Shown here: positions 16,824-29,453 of the stretch, in pieces | Numbering within the stretch: position 1 is the first letter of the stretch | Layout: each line of letters starts with the position of its first letter | Assembly (NCBI RefSeq): GCF_024160145.1 | Contig: NZ_JAMYWQ010000001.1 | Span: 1 to 64,000, forward strand | DNA: 64,000 nt | Direction: 5' to 3' | Source: Serratia nevei | Lineage (GTDB): Bacteria > Pseudomonadota > Gammaproteobacteria > Enterobacterales > Enterobacteriaceae | Made by a program: the position numbers and the translations under genes | Notes under the pieces: generated by a model | Seen by the model: only the letters and a program-made list of their open reading frames with translations | Databases searched by the model: none | What the model was told of the DNA's origin: nothing

Positions 16824-18368
16824 CTAAACCGCAGTGTCGTCGGCGCTTAACGTGTCGATGTCTATCCGTTTGAAATCCTTGTCCAGCACTTCAATGCGCT
16901 CCCCGCAGGCGGTATTGCTGAGGAAATCGCAGCGCTCTGTGATGTTTGCATCTCGAATGCGCAGCCACTGAGAGAAAATAGGCACGAAATCAAAACCGGT
17001 TCGACGCTCAGTGACCCTTTCCCGGCGTGTGTCATCGTAGCTCGTAATCACGAATGGCGGCATAAACGCTTGTTGATTCAAGTCATCATGCTCCATATAA
17101 GCATCGTCCATGCCTTTATTGAACTGGCCTAAGCCGTGATCGGCAAAATAGAGCAGAGACCATTTGGCATCGTTAGCGGTGGCGATGCCGGTAATCTGCT
17201 GCAGCAGGGTATCGGTATTCTTGATGCTTTGGATATAACACGAGAGATCTTTTGACCGATAGAATTCATCATATTTGCCATTGGTCCTGGCGCAGGACTC
17301 AGGATGTGAGCCAATCAAATGTATAACGATGAGTTTCTTCTGCGCGCTGTCGGCCATCGCTTGTTCAATCGATGGCGTCAGTGCGCTGTCGGGATAATAG
17401 TGATGGTCGTTGGAGTCGCCGCTCTTAACAAAATAGCTCACGTCCGCCTGCCGACCGATGTCAGCCACAGGGCCGTCATAGCGTCCGAATCGCCCCTGAT
17501 TTGAAAGCCAGAACGTTTTATACCCGGCCTTTTTGGCCAGCCTGATAATGCTGTTGTTGTACGCTATGCCGTCATCGCGTCGTGGGTAGAAGGAGGCGAG
17601 GAGCGAGGGAACGGTCGCAAAGCTGGGGGAGTAGTAATTATCAAAGAAAATCCCCTTCGCATTTGAGAGAAACGGCGTATTTTTGATGCCGTATCCATAT
17701 GCATGCATATAGTCTCTGCGGACACTCTCACCAACGACCATGATGTAAGTATCATACTGACTGCCCAAATTAATGGGGTTCCATTCATCCTGCGTGGCGA
17801 GCAACGCTGCACTGACCTTTTCTTGCTCGGTGATGAGTCTATAAGGTTCATAAATATCGTTGACAAAGCGAATGGGGGTAAAATTAAATGTACGGTATGA
17901 GAAATTTTTTTCTTTTATATATGATGCGGCGGGATTAAAGGAAATAATCGCTACAGCGGTGAACATCATAACTGAAATGGTGCGCTTTTTCAGATTGATG
18001 CGCTTGGCCAAGAGCGCAATACAGGCGAAACCCAGCATCATAACCAGCAAGGAGAGCATGATGCTTGAGATCGGCGTGAGGCGGATAAACTCCAGGCATT
18101 CCGATGTGCTGGTATAGCGTGCGGCGGCAACCGTATTCACAGAGGGAGGGCCATATTTTACGGCGGTAGGGAGGTATGCCGCAGAAACGATGCTAAAGAG
18201 GGCAACGATAATGCCCCCGCCGACGCGAGATATCTGAAATGCCAGAATAACCAGCAGGGCCAAAGCGATGACGTACCCGGGCCTGACGGCGTATCCGCAT
18301 GAAAAATTCACCAGGGTCGACCAAAAAAAGAGCGCAACAAAAATAATGTATTTATTATATTGTTTCAT
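16824..18368 (-). CDS. Phosphoethanolamine-transferase-like membrane sulfatase-fold protein
   Basis: Predicted inner-membrane alkaline-phosphatase-superfamily transferase that would move phosphoethanolamine from phosphatidylethanolamine to an envelope acceptor. The 514 residues have about four N-terminal hydrophobic segments (about 8-140) and then a periplasmic catalytic domain with metal motif VVGESVRRDY (211-220), candidate nucleophile T252 in SFATVPSL, and LLYFADHGLG. It resembles EptA/CptA/OpgE, but the exact acceptor is unknown. The gene is visibly AT-richer than its neighbours, suggesting horizontal acquisition. Confidence 0.83.
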   Translation of the reverse strand: MKQYNKYIIFVALFFWSTLVNFSCGYAVRPGYVIALALLVILAFQISRVGGGIIVALFSIVSAAYLPTAVKYGPPSVNTVAAARYTSTSECLEFIRLTPISSIMLSLLVMMLGFACIALLAKRINLKKRTISVMMFTAVAIISFNPAASYIKEKNFSYRTFNFTPIRFVNDIYEPYRLITEQEKVSAALLATQDEWNPINLGSQYDTYIMVVGESVRRDYMHAYGYGIKNTPFLSNAKGIFFDNYYSPSFATVPSLLASFYPRRDDGIAYNNSIIRLAKKAGYKTFWLSNQGRFGRYDGPVADIGRQADVSYFVKSGDSNDHHYYPDSALTPSIEQAMADSAQKKLIVIHLIGSHPESCARTNGKYDEFYRSKDLSCYIQSIKNTDTLLQQITGIATANDAKWSLLYFADHGLGQFNKGMDDAYMEHDDLNQQAFMPPFVITSYDDTRRERVTERRTGFDFVPIFSQWLRIRDANITERCDFLSNTACGERIEVLDKDFKRIDIDTLSADDTAV

Positions 18369-18781
18369 CCGTGACTATTCTGTGTGTTTTTATTGGAATT
18401 AATTATTAATTTTACCATTCATCCTATATTAATTCGATGGGAAAGACGCATTGATGGCCCGAATAGAGGTCAGTATTCAATCAGTTAGAATGTCTGTTGA
18501 TGGTGAACGAGAAGACGGCCTGGCGAATATCGCCGCTTGCCGTATTTTTATTCTGCACTTGGCTATGTTTTCGTGTCATGAGCCGCCTATTAAATAACCC
18601 GATTTTCTGGCGGTGCCGCTCTTTTTTTGTTCGCGATTTTTCTAATCATGCCCCCTGGGTAATGTCGGCGGTTTTGGCAATCGCGTTTTAAGAACGGTCG
18701 AGCAAATCTCTTGAGCCGCGTTGCTTACCGGTCATACCCATGCTTTGATAGAGACGATACCGTCAATAATGAGAGGGAAGC
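18369..18781. other. Non-coding, AT-rich gap
   Basis: This 413-bp divergent gap shows no supported gene. A 64-codon plus-strand frame at 18497-18691 has no ribosome-binding site and no recognisable features. The AT-rich half next to 18369 probably carries the promoter of the phosphoethanolamine-transferase-like gene. GAGAGGGAAG at 18769-18778 is the ribosome-binding region of the alginate-lyase-like gene. Confidence 0.5.
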
Positions 18782-20029
18782 ATGCGCCATTTGCTCAGAA
18801 CGGGTCTGTTATCGGGGCTGTTATGCATTCTTGCGCCGCCGGCGACTGCTGTCGATTGCTGTCTCTTTTTGTCGCAGGCAACGCTGGCGCAGATTAAAGC
18901 CCAGCCTGAAGGTGCGCAATATCGCGCTTTGCTGCGGGACGCCGATCGCGCGTTGCTTGAACCCTTGTACAGCGTGACGGCGAAAACGCTGACGCCGCCA
19001 AGCGGCGACAAGCATGATTATATGAGCCTGGCCGCCTACTGGTGGCCCGATCCCGAAAAGGCCGACGGCTTGCCGTGGATCCGCAAAGATGGGCGAGTGA
19101 ACCCGGCCAGTAAGGACAATCGCAGCGACGGCACGCGGCTGGCGCGTTTTACCGAGACGGTGTGGACGCTGGCGCTGGCCGGCTATTTGTCCGGACGAGA
19201 GGCGTACAGCGAGCGGGCGATGGCGCAGATTCGTTACTGGTTTTTCAATCCGGCGACGCGCATGAATCCCAATCTCGATTATGCTCAGGGCGTCCCCGGC
19301 CGCGATGAGGGCCGGGGCAACGGTATTCTCGATGGGCGTTATTTCGCCACGCGCCTTGTCGACAGCCTGCAGTTACTGCGCGAAAGCGACGGCTGGACGG
19401 CCTTGGATGAACACCGAATGCGGCAGTGGCTTGAGAGCTATCTCGACTGGTTGTTGCACAGCGCGCCTGGTAAACGGGAAGCGGCGGCGGCCAACAATCA
19501 TGGCAGTTGGTATGCGTTGCAGGTGGCGGGCATTGCCGCTTATCTGAAACGTGATGCGACGGTGCGCGAGATGATCGGATTGATGCAAAGCAAACTGGAT
19601 GCACAGTTGGCCGCCAACGGCGCTCAGCCGCAGGAACTGCGGCGCACGCGATCGTTTCATTACAGCTATTTCAATCTGCAGGCTGCAGTGCTGATGGCGA
19701 CGTTGGCACAACGTCAGGGGACCGATCTTTGGCGCTATCGCACCGCGCAAGGCAGTTCGTTGCTGGCGGCGCTGGATTTTATGGCACCTTATGTGGACGC
19801 CGCACGTGCATGGCCTTATCCCAGCCTCGATCGGGTCGGGGTGCGTCTGGTGCCGCTGCTGATCAGGGCGGATGCCGAGCTGGGCAGCGAACGTTATCGC
19901 AAAACGATTGCGCAGGCGAAGTTTGATCCTGCAGCCTGGTCAGGCGCATCCGGCTATGTGCGTGGTGCGGTGCAGGACGCGCAGCGCGAAAGCTGGCTGG
20001 AGTCAGGGCGCGAATCGTTCGCGCCCTGA
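18782..20029 (+). CDS. Alginate lyase-like periplasmic polysaccharide lyase (PL5-type)
   Basis: Predicted periplasmic alpha6-barrel polysaccharide lyase. The 415-residue precursor has a signal peptide (about 1-23, cleavage near ATAVD), the family segment YMSLAAYWWPDP (about 80-91), and NNHGSW (238-243), which carries active-site Asn and His of Alginate_lyase (PF05426) proteins, plus FHYSYFNLQA downstream. Serratia is not known to me to make alginate, so the substrate may be another uronate polymer. It is tail-to-tail with nifJ with 5 bp between them. Confidence 0.88.
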   Translation: MRHLLRTGLLSGLLCILAPPATAVDCCLFLSQATLAQIKAQPEGAQYRALLRDADRALLEPLYSVTAKTLTPPSGDKHDYMSLAAYWWPDPEKADGLPWIRKDGRVNPASKDNRSDGTRLARFTETVWTLALAGYLSGREAYSERAMAQIRYWFFNPATRMNPNLDYAQGVPGRDEGRGNGILDGRYFATRLVDSLQLLRESDGWTALDEHRMRQWLESYLDWLLHSAPGKREAAAANNHGSWYALQVAGIAAYLKRDATVREMIGLMQSKLDAQLAANGAQPQELRRTRSFHYSYFNLQAAVLMATLAQRQGTDLWRYRTAQGSSLLAALDFMAPYVDAARAWPYPSLDRVGVRLVPLLIRADAELGSERYRKTIAQAKFDPAAWSGASGYVRGAVQDAQRESWLESGRESFAP

Positions 20030-20034
20030 CGAGG

Positions 20035-23568
<3,534 letters not shown>

Positions 23569-23724
23569 CGACGTTACCTTTTCATTGCTCACAAAGCCGC
23601 GAAAGCGCATTTCGCAGTAATGGAAAAAAGTCTAACAGAGGGGTTGAACGTGGCTTTATCGTGTTTGTGTGACGGGTGATAAATCGTCAAAGGCCTATTT
23701 CCTCGCCGATTGAGGGCCGGTGGC

Positions 23725-23759
23725 AATAAATTGTTTTCACCGTTTAAAGACAATTTATT
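23725..23759. promoter_or_regulatory. Palindromic operator candidate upstream of the EmrE-type pump
   Basis: AATAAATTGT (23725-23734) and ACAATTTATT (23750-23759) are perfect 10-bp inverted arms, 15 bases apart, about 46 bp before the emrE-like start. The site overlaps plausible promoter elements (TTTAAAG inside it). It looks like a two-turn repressor operator; the cognate regulator is not evident nearby. Confidence 0.45.
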
Positions 23760-23805
23760 TCAGGCGCGTCATAATTGCGCATCGGCAAACTGACAGAAGA
23801 AAACC

Positions 23806-24138
23806 ATGAACGCATTTATGTATTTGACGATGGCGATAGTCGCGGAAGTGATCGCCACCACCCTGTTGAAAGCCTCCGAGGGCTTTACCCGCCTGTGGCC
23901 GTCGCTGCTGGTGGTGCTGGGCTACGGCGTGGCATTTTGGGGGCTGTCGATGGTGGTCAAGAGCATGCCGCTCGGCATCGTGTATGCGATCTGGTCGGGC
24001 ATGGGCATCGTGCTGGTGTCGGTCGCTGCGGTATTCGTTTATCAGCAAAAATTGGATTGGCCGGCGATCGTCGGTATGGGATTAATTATTGCCGGCGTGC
24101 TGGTGATTAATTTATTGTCCAAAGCCTCGGTGCATTGA
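23806..24138 (+). CDS. emrE: Small multidrug resistance efflux pump (EmrE/SsmE type)
   Basis: Proton-coupled exporter of quaternary ammonium compounds and lipophilic cations that works as an antiparallel dimer in the inner membrane. The 110 residues form four helices. The essential Glu is E14 (IVAEVIATTLLKASEGFTRLW), followed by YAIWSGMGIVL and the C-terminal AGVLVINLLSK, all as in EmrE (also 110 residues). An orthologue in S. marcescens has been described as SsmE. A palindrome upstream suggests its own repressor. Confidence 0.92.
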   Translation: MNAFMYLTMAIVAEVIATTLLKASEGFTRLWPSLLVVLGYGVAFWGLSMVVKSMPLGIVYAIWSGMGIVLVSVAAVFVYQQKLDWPAIVGMGLIIAGVLVINLLSKASVH

Positions 24139-24637
24139 GTGTTATTTTAATGTGAAAAAAGGCCGGCGTGACAGCAAGTCGCGCCGGTTGAAGAATTCAG
24201 CCATCATTCACTGAAAATAGTGGAATGCTAATTACTTAGCGCCGCCAGCATAGCCGCAAATATCATCCTCTCCGGTAGCAAAAAATGCGCCGTCTTACTG
24301 AAAGCACGCGAAGATAATGAATACCGATATTGCGGGAGAGATCTCCCCGTCGGCAGCGGTGACGTTATCACTTCCTGCGTGCGGCCGGGGCCGGGTAGCA
24401 GGTGGCACCGTCACGTTTGGCACCGCGCGCCGGGGTGGAAATATTCTGCAAACAAAATAAATGTTCGACCGGCGCAAAAAAACGCCAAATAATGGCCGGA
24501 ATATATTTTCATTATTTATATATCGAGCTAGATTAAACAAGTTTGCATCAAAGATAGCGAAACGTGTCCGCCAAGTGACGCGCGTTATCAGCAATGGCGA
24601 TTTTACACAGCGCAGTTCCGGGTTCAGGAGTGGGATA
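24139..24637. other. 499-bp gap between emrE and ydbJ without a supported gene
   Basis: Just after emrE, CCGGCG and CGCCGG (about 24161-24185) could form a weak 6-bp stem without a T-run. About 24430-24560 is AT-rich and would suit the ydbJ promoter. No E. coli MicC-like small RNA sequence is recognisable near nifJ. I see no coding region with a ribosome-binding site. Confidence 0.4.
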
Positions 24638-24892
24638 ATGACGACATCAAAATGGCTGCTTGCCAGCGCCGTGCTGCTTTTAGCCGCCTGCAGCAGCAAT
24701 AACGAAGAGCCAGTACAGCAGGGCAACAGTGCCAGAATCAATACGTTGCAGACCAGCGCCGGTTGCGCGGCGGTCGGCGGCGTCACCACCATCACACACA
24801 ACTTGAACGGCGAAGCGCTGCGCATGTGCCAGATGCCGAACGGCAAGCAATGCGAAGAACGCACGCTGGGCCTGGGCAGCTGCGCCGGGTAA
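24638..24892 (+). CDS. ydbJ: DUF333 lipoprotein YdbJ
   Basis: Small outer-membrane-type lipoprotein of unknown role. The 84 residues begin with a lipoprotein signal ending at LLLAACSS (lipidated Cys about 20) followed by a DUF333 domain (CAAVGGVTTITHNLNGEALR and CQMPNGKQCEE). The start follows TTCAGGAGTGGGATA. A much longer frame reading upstream has no support. In E. coli ydbJ is next to nifJ and hslJ in the same way, though here it faces hslJ. Confidence 0.88.
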   Translation: MTTSKWLLASAVLLLAACSSNNEEPVQQGNSARINTLQTSAGCAAVGGVTTITHNLNGEALRMCQMPNGKQCEERTLGLGSCAG

Positions 24893-24920
24893 GGGCACGG
24901 TCTCAGGCCCGGCGGCAGGA

Positions 24921-25349
24921 TCAGTACACCCAATCGCGCAGGGTATAAACCAACGTGTGGCCGCTGCCGCTGAGCGTCAGCTGCTGCTCGTTTAGCGTCA
25001 CTTCGGCGCCGTTTTCCAGCACGGTGCCGATCACCCGATCCCAGCGGTTGCGCTGTTCATCAGGGCACAGCCTGCGCGTCGTGGCCAGCGGTTTTACCGT
25101 CAGCACGCCGTCGCGTAATTGCCCCTGGCCGAAGAAGCGGTTGCACATCGCGCCGGAGACATGCAGGCTCTCGCCGAACTCCAGATTGAGCATGCCGCCA
25201 CCCGCCGGTGATTTCACCGTTTCGCCATCCACGCTCTGCAACACAAAGTTGTGATGCAGCAGATCGTTTGGCGTGACGGCCGTGTGTGGTTTCATGTTGC
25301 ACCCCGCCAAGGCCAGCGCCGCAAGGGCGGCTACCGTGGTTTTTCTCAT
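24921..25349 (-). CDS. hslJ: Heat-inducible lipoprotein HslJ (META domain)
   Basis: Outer-membrane-type lipoprotein implicated in novobiocin resistance in E. coli. The 142 residues start with a lipobox ALALAGCNM (Cys at 17) followed by a META/HslJ domain, including FVLQSVDGETV, LNLEFGESLHVSG, MCNRFFGQG and TRRLCPDEQRN. It lies just downstream of ldhA on the same strand, an arrangement also found in E. coli. The 50-bp gap could allow co-transcription. Confidence 0.93.
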   Translation of the reverse strand: MRKTTVAALAALALAGCNMKPHTAVTPNDLLHHNFVLQSVDGETVKSPAGGGMLNLEFGESLHVSGAMCNRFFGQGQLRDGVLTVKPLATTRRLCPDEQRNRWDRVIGTVLENGAEVTLNEQQLTLSGSGHTLVYTLRDWVY

Positions 25350-25399
25350 CGCGTTCTCTCAAATAAACAGGGCGCCGCAAGGGCGCCCCGAGGTTACGC

Positions 25400-26392
25400 T
25401 CAGGCGTTCAACTGGTTCGGGCAGGCTTCGCCGCGCTCCAATTGGCCGATGTTCTGCAGCGTGGTTTGCGAAATGCTGGTCAGCGCCTCTTCGGTCAGGA
25501 AAGCCTGATGGCCGGTAAACAGCACGTTGTGGCAGGCCGACAGGCGGCGGAACACGTCGTCCTGAATCACGTCGTTAGACTTGTCTTCGAAGAACAGGTC
25601 GCGTTCGTTCTCGTAAACGTCCATTCCCAGCGCGCCGATTTTCTGCTGCTTCAGCGCGTCGATGGCGGCGGTGGAGTCGATCAGTGCGCCGCGGCTGGTG
25701 TTGATCACCATCACACCGTTTTTCATCATCGCGAAGGCGTCGGCATTCAACAGATGGTGGTTTTCCGGCGTCAGTGGGCAATGAAGGGTGATCACGTCGG
25801 ATTGCGCATACAGCGTTTTCAGATCGACATACTCCGCGCCCAGCGCCAGCGCCTGTTCGCTCGGAAACGGATCGTAGGCCAGCAGCTTCATGCCGAAACC
25901 TTTCAGAATGCGCATCGTCGCCACGCCGATTTTACCGGTGCCGATCACGCCAGCGGTGCGGTTGTGCATGTTAAAGCCGATCAGCCCTTCCAGCGAGAAG
26001 TTGGCATCGCGGGTGCGTTGATAGGCGCGGTGAATTCGGCGGTTCAGGCACATCATCATGCCCACCGCGTGTTCAGCCACGGCCTCCGGCGAATAGGCCG
26101 GCACGCGCACTACCTTGATACCCAGCGCTTTGGCAGCGTCCAGATCGACGTTGTTGAAGCCGGCGCAGCGCAGGGCGAGGATCTCGACGCCCAGCGCCGC
26201 CAGCTCTTCGAGCACTTCACGGCTGCCGTCGTCGTTGACGAAGATACACACCGCCTTGCAACCGGCGGCCGTTTTGGCGGTTTTTTTGCTGAGTAAAAAG
26301 TCGAAGAATTCCAGCTCATAGCCAAACTGCTGATTCACCAGTTCGAGATATTTACGGTCATACTGTTTGGTACTGTATATCGCCAATTTCAT
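25400..26392 (-). CDS. ldhA: Fermentative D-lactate dehydrogenase
   Basis: Cytoplasmic NADH-dependent enzyme reducing pyruvate to D-lactate during fermentation. The 330 residues match LdhA: Rossmann motif GTGKIG (151-156), catalytic Arg in NTSRGALID (R234), the MDVYENE region with the catalytic Glu (about 263), and the catalytic His in FTGHQAF (H295). A promoter with TTGTCG and TAAATT (17-bp spacing) is visible just upstream on the minus strand. The gene sits beside nifJ, and both act on pyruvate. Confidence 0.97.
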   Translation of the reverse strand: MKLAIYSTKQYDRKYLELVNQQFGYELEFFDFLLSKKTAKTAAGCKAVCIFVNDDGSREVLEELAALGVEILALRCAGFNNVDLDAAKALGIKVVRVPAYSPEAVAEHAVGMMMCLNRRIHRAYQRTRDANFSLEGLIGFNMHNRTAGVIGTGKIGVATMRILKGFGMKLLAYDPFPSEQALALGAEYVDLKTLYAQSDVITLHCPLTPENHHLLNADAFAMMKNGVMVINTSRGALIDSTAAIDALKQQKIGALGMDVYENERDLFFEDKSNDVIQDDVFRRLSACHNVLFTGHQAFLTEEALTSISQTTLQNIGQLERGEACPNQLNA

Positions 26393-26526
26393 CGTGGTTT
26401 CTCCACCGTGATTTTGTGATCAATTTAACAGATTTTGGTAAATTCGACAATTGGTTAGCCTTTTCGGCGCGGCCGGGCAGAGGGGCGTTAAACGGTGGGG
26501 AGAAGGCGAAGGGGGTGGCAGGCGGC

Positions 26527-26666
26527 AAAAAAATCCCCACGGGGGTGTGGGGAATGGCTTCTCTAGTACACAGTTAGCTAGCAGCTAAACTCTTATTAGA
26601 ATGATTGCAAGACTATTAATCATCAATAGTAACAACAATAACAAAAGTCTGAAAACTGTCCTATTG
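26527..26666 (-). ncRNA. Candidate small RNA upstream of ldhA
   Basis: The minus strand carries a clear intrinsic terminator here: stem TCCCCAC/GTGGGGA (about 26534-26552) then seven T (26527-26533). No protein gene lies upstream to need it, because ydbH is divergent. Before it the same strand has hairpin TTAGCT-GCT-AGCTAA (about 26574-26588) and 9-bp complementary arms CATCAATAG/CTATTGATG (26621-26629 with 26661-26669). A TATAGT -10-like hexamer at 26673-26678 would start a transcript near 26666, about 140 nt long. The -35 is poor. It does not match a small RNA I know; a shorter form starting near 26588 is possible. Confidence 0.45.
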
Positions 26667-26840
26667 ATGTGAACTATATGTAACGAAAATCTACAATCCC
26701 GTACGCGTTTGCGCCAAAACGGTGCAAATCACCCCCACCGCCGCGCTTGGCTTCACCCTATGTCAAATTCGTGCCATCATTATTGTCAATTCAGGCATAG
26801 ACTTAACGAATGCCTAACTCAGGAACAAAGCAATCATTTA

Positions 26841-29453
26841 ATGACCAGGCGATTGAAAGTATTCATAGGGACGGTGGCGGGCTGCGTAATCCTGGTGCTG
26901 GCGTTGTGGCAAACCTTGCCGCGCTGGCTGCCGGGGGTGTTATCGCATTGGTTGCCGGCGGGGAGCCGGCTGGAGTTGCAGGGCACATTGCACTGGCGCC
27001 AGGGCGGTCTGGCATTGGCGGGGGCGCGTTTCACCGCCCAAGATTGCCTGCTGGCCAACCTTGGGCCGGCGCGGCTGGCTTATCGCCAGGGCCGCTGGCA
27101 GCTGTCGAGCGATAAGGTCAGCGTCGATACCGCCTGTTTGTCAAAACTGCCGGGCGGCGACGCCAACAGCGCGCCACTGGCGCTCGATCAACTGCAGCGA
27201 CAGCTGCCGCCGCTGGATCTGGCCATTACTGAGCTGACGCTCATTCCCTGGCAGCGCTATGCCGGCAAGCTACAGCTTGCCTCCGGCCCTGACGGGCAAC
27301 GCCTGCATTATCAGGGGCCGAATCTCAGCGCCGAGGCGCAGCTGGATGAAAAACAGCAGCTGACGTTGCAAAGTTTGACCATCGTCCCGCCCAACAGCGC
27401 ACAGCCGCTGCACCTCGCCGGCAAGATAACCATTCCGCTGGATCTGGCCAGCCTGCCGACGCAGGGCGCGTTGCAGGGGGAAATGCAGATCGCCTATCTG
27501 GAAAAACCGCTGTTGCTGGACATGCGCTGGCAACAGCAGCAGGGCGTGTTGACGGTGAGCGAAAAAGGCGACGATCGCCCGCTGGCGGTGTTGCCGTGGG
27601 AAGTCGCGCCGCAACGGCTCAGCATCAAGCAGGGCGAGTGGCGTTGGCCGTACAGTGGGCAGCCGTTGAACGGCGGCCTGAGCATCGCGCTGCACGACTG
27701 GAGCACAGGGCTGGATGAAACGGAGATCAGCGCGCGGCTGAACGTGATCACCGCCGGCCACAACGGCAAGGGCAATGCCGTGCTCACCCTCGGGCCGGGC
27801 AAGGTGGGGTTGAGCGACAGCGATCTGCGCTTCCAGCTGACCGGCCAGGCCAATCTGGCCGATTTCTCTACCACCGCGTCGATCCCGGGCGTGCTCGGCG
27901 GCAGCATTCTTAATCCGACGCTGGTGCTTCAGCCGGGGTCGCTGCTGCGCCTGTGGGGCAAGGTGACGCCGGAGATGAAGCTGGAGGAGGCACGTTTACC
28001 GCTGGCGGGCGTGAAGGTCACCGCCGCCGGTATCACCGGCCGCCTGCAGGCGATTTTGAGCGCCAGCGACAGTTACTGGGGGCGCTTCAAGCTGCACCTG
28101 GACGGCCAGGCGCAGGATTTCTGGCCGGACAAGGGCGACTGGCAGTGGCGCTACTGGGGCAACGGCCGGTTGCCGCCGCTGCAGGCCGCCTGGGACGTCG
28201 CCGGCAGCGGCCGCTGGCAGGACAGCGAGCTGGTGCTCGATAAGCTCTCCACCGGTTTCGACAAATTGAAGTACGGTCTGGTGACGGTCGCCGCGCCGCG
28301 CCTGAGCCTCAACCAACCGCTGCGCTGGCAGCGCGATGAACAAAACCCGCAGTTCAACGCTGAGCTGCAGCTGGCGGCGGATAAGGTCAGCTTCAGCGAC
28401 GGCGGCCATCTGCCGGCGCCGGTACTGGCGCTGCAGCTGAACGGCCGTTCGCCGGACAGTTTCCAGCTGCAGGGCAAACTGCAGGCGCAGCAGATCGGGC
28501 CGATCGCGCTGCGCGGCCGCTGGGACGGTGAACGCCTGCGTGGCGAAGGCTGGTGGCCGAAACAGTCGCTGAAGGTCTTCCAGCCGCTGCTGGCGCCGGA
28601 TCTCAATCTCACCTTGCGCGACGGCGAGTTTTACGCGCAGTCGGCGTTTTCCGCCGCCCGCGAGCAGGGCTTTGAGGCCGGCGGCCACTGGGTGGTGAAA
28701 AACGGCGGCATGTGGCTGAAAGACGGCGAGATGAGCGGCCTGGATTTCATCCTGTCATACCGGTTCAAGCAGCATCAGTGGCTGCTGGGGGCCAAACGGC
28801 CGGTGTCGCTGCGCATCAAGTCTTTCACCAACCTGTTCGAGATGCAGAACATCTCCGCCGATCTGCAGGGCACCTATCCCTACAGCGAAGGGCAGCCGCT
28901 GACGTTGAGCAACGTCGGCGTGGACATGCTCAACGGGCATATCAGCCTGTCGGCGCTGCGCCTGCCGCAGCATGACGCTGCGGTGCTGAAACTGGACAAG
29001 GTCGATCTCAGCGCGTTGTTCACCGCCCTGAAACCGAAGCAGTTCGCCATGTCCGGCCGGGTCGACGGCGAGCTGCCGCTGTTCCTGAACCACCCGAAAT
29101 GGCTGGTGCAAAACGGCTGGATCGCCAACGCCGGCACCCTGACGCTGCGGCTGGACAAAGACATGGCCGACGCCATCGGCAGCAACAACCTGGCGACCGG
29201 CGCGGCGATCGACTGGCTGCGCTACATGGAAATCAACCGTTCGCACGCCCGGGTCGATCTCGACAACCTGGGCGAGCTGACGCTGAGCGCGCGCATCGAC
29301 GGCATCAACCCGCAGAAGAGCGCCAAGCGCGAGGTGATCCTGAACTATCGCCATCAGGAAAACGTGTTTCAGCTGTGGCGCAGTTTGCGCTTCGGCGACA
29401 ATTTACAGGAGTGGCTGGAGCAGGCCCTCTCACAACCTGGGGAACAACAATGA
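26841..29453 (+). CDS. ydbH: YdbH, large envelope protein of the AsmA-like/bridge type
   Basis: Inner-membrane-anchored periplasmic protein that, with TamB and YhdP, is implicated in phospholipid transport to the outer membrane in E. coli. It is thought to form a bridge with the lipoprotein YnbE. The 870 residues have one N-terminal transmembrane segment (about 5-25) and a long beta-rich periplasmic region ending in the conserved VNLNYRHQE-like/LWRSLRFGDNLQEWLEQ stretch. The start MTRRLKVFIG is chosen because the signal anchor begins there. It overlaps ynbE by 4 bp. Confidence 0.93.
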   Translation: MTRRLKVFIGTVAGCVILVLALWQTLPRWLPGVLSHWLPAGSRLELQGTLHWRQGGLALAGARFTAQDCLLANLGPARLAYRQGRWQLSSDKVSVDTACLSKLPGGDANSAPLALDQLQRQLPPLDLAITELTLIPWQRYAGKLQLASGPDGQRLHYQGPNLSAEAQLDEKQQLTLQSLTIVPPNSAQPLHLAGKITIPLDLASLPTQGALQGEMQIAYLEKPLLLDMRWQQQQGVLTVSEKGDDRPLAVLPWEVAPQRLSIKQGEWRWPYSGQPLNGGLSIALHDWSTGLDETEISARLNVITAGHNGKGNAVLTLGPGKVGLSDSDLRFQLTGQANLADFSTTASIPGVLGGSILNPTLVLQPGSLLRLWGKVTPEMKLEEARLPLAGVKVTAAGITGRLQAILSASDSYWGRFKLHLDGQAQDFWPDKGDWQWRYWGNGRLPPLQAAWDVAGSGRWQDSELVLDKLSTGFDKLKYGLVTVAAPRLSLNQPLRWQRDEQNPQFNAELQLAADKVSFSDGGHLPAPVLALQLNGRSPDSFQLQGKLQAQQIGPIALRGRWDGERLRGEGWWPKQSLKVFQPLLAPDLNLTLRDGEFYAQSAFSAAREQGFEAGGHWVVKNGGMWLKDGEMSGLDFILSYRFKQHQWLLGAKRPVSLRIKSFTNLFEMQNISADLQGTYPYSEGQPLTLSNVGVDMLNGHISLSALRLPQHDAAVLKLDKVDLSALFTALKPKQFAMSGRVDGELPLFLNHPKWLVQNGWIANAGTLTLRLDKDMADAIGSNNLATGAAIDWLRYMEINRSHARVDLDNLGELTLSARIDGINPQKSAKREVILNYRHQENVFQLWRSLRFGDNLQEWLEQALSQPGEQQ

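Noticed and set aside
18497-18691. 64-codon frame in the gap before the alginate-lyase-like gene
   Set aside because: No ribosome-binding site, no homology I can recall and no conserved pattern; probably chance in non-coding DNA.
23569-23805. Possible MicC small RNA next to nifJ, as in E. coli
   Set aside because: I looked for the E. coli MicC sequence and terminator in the nifJ upstream region and found neither.
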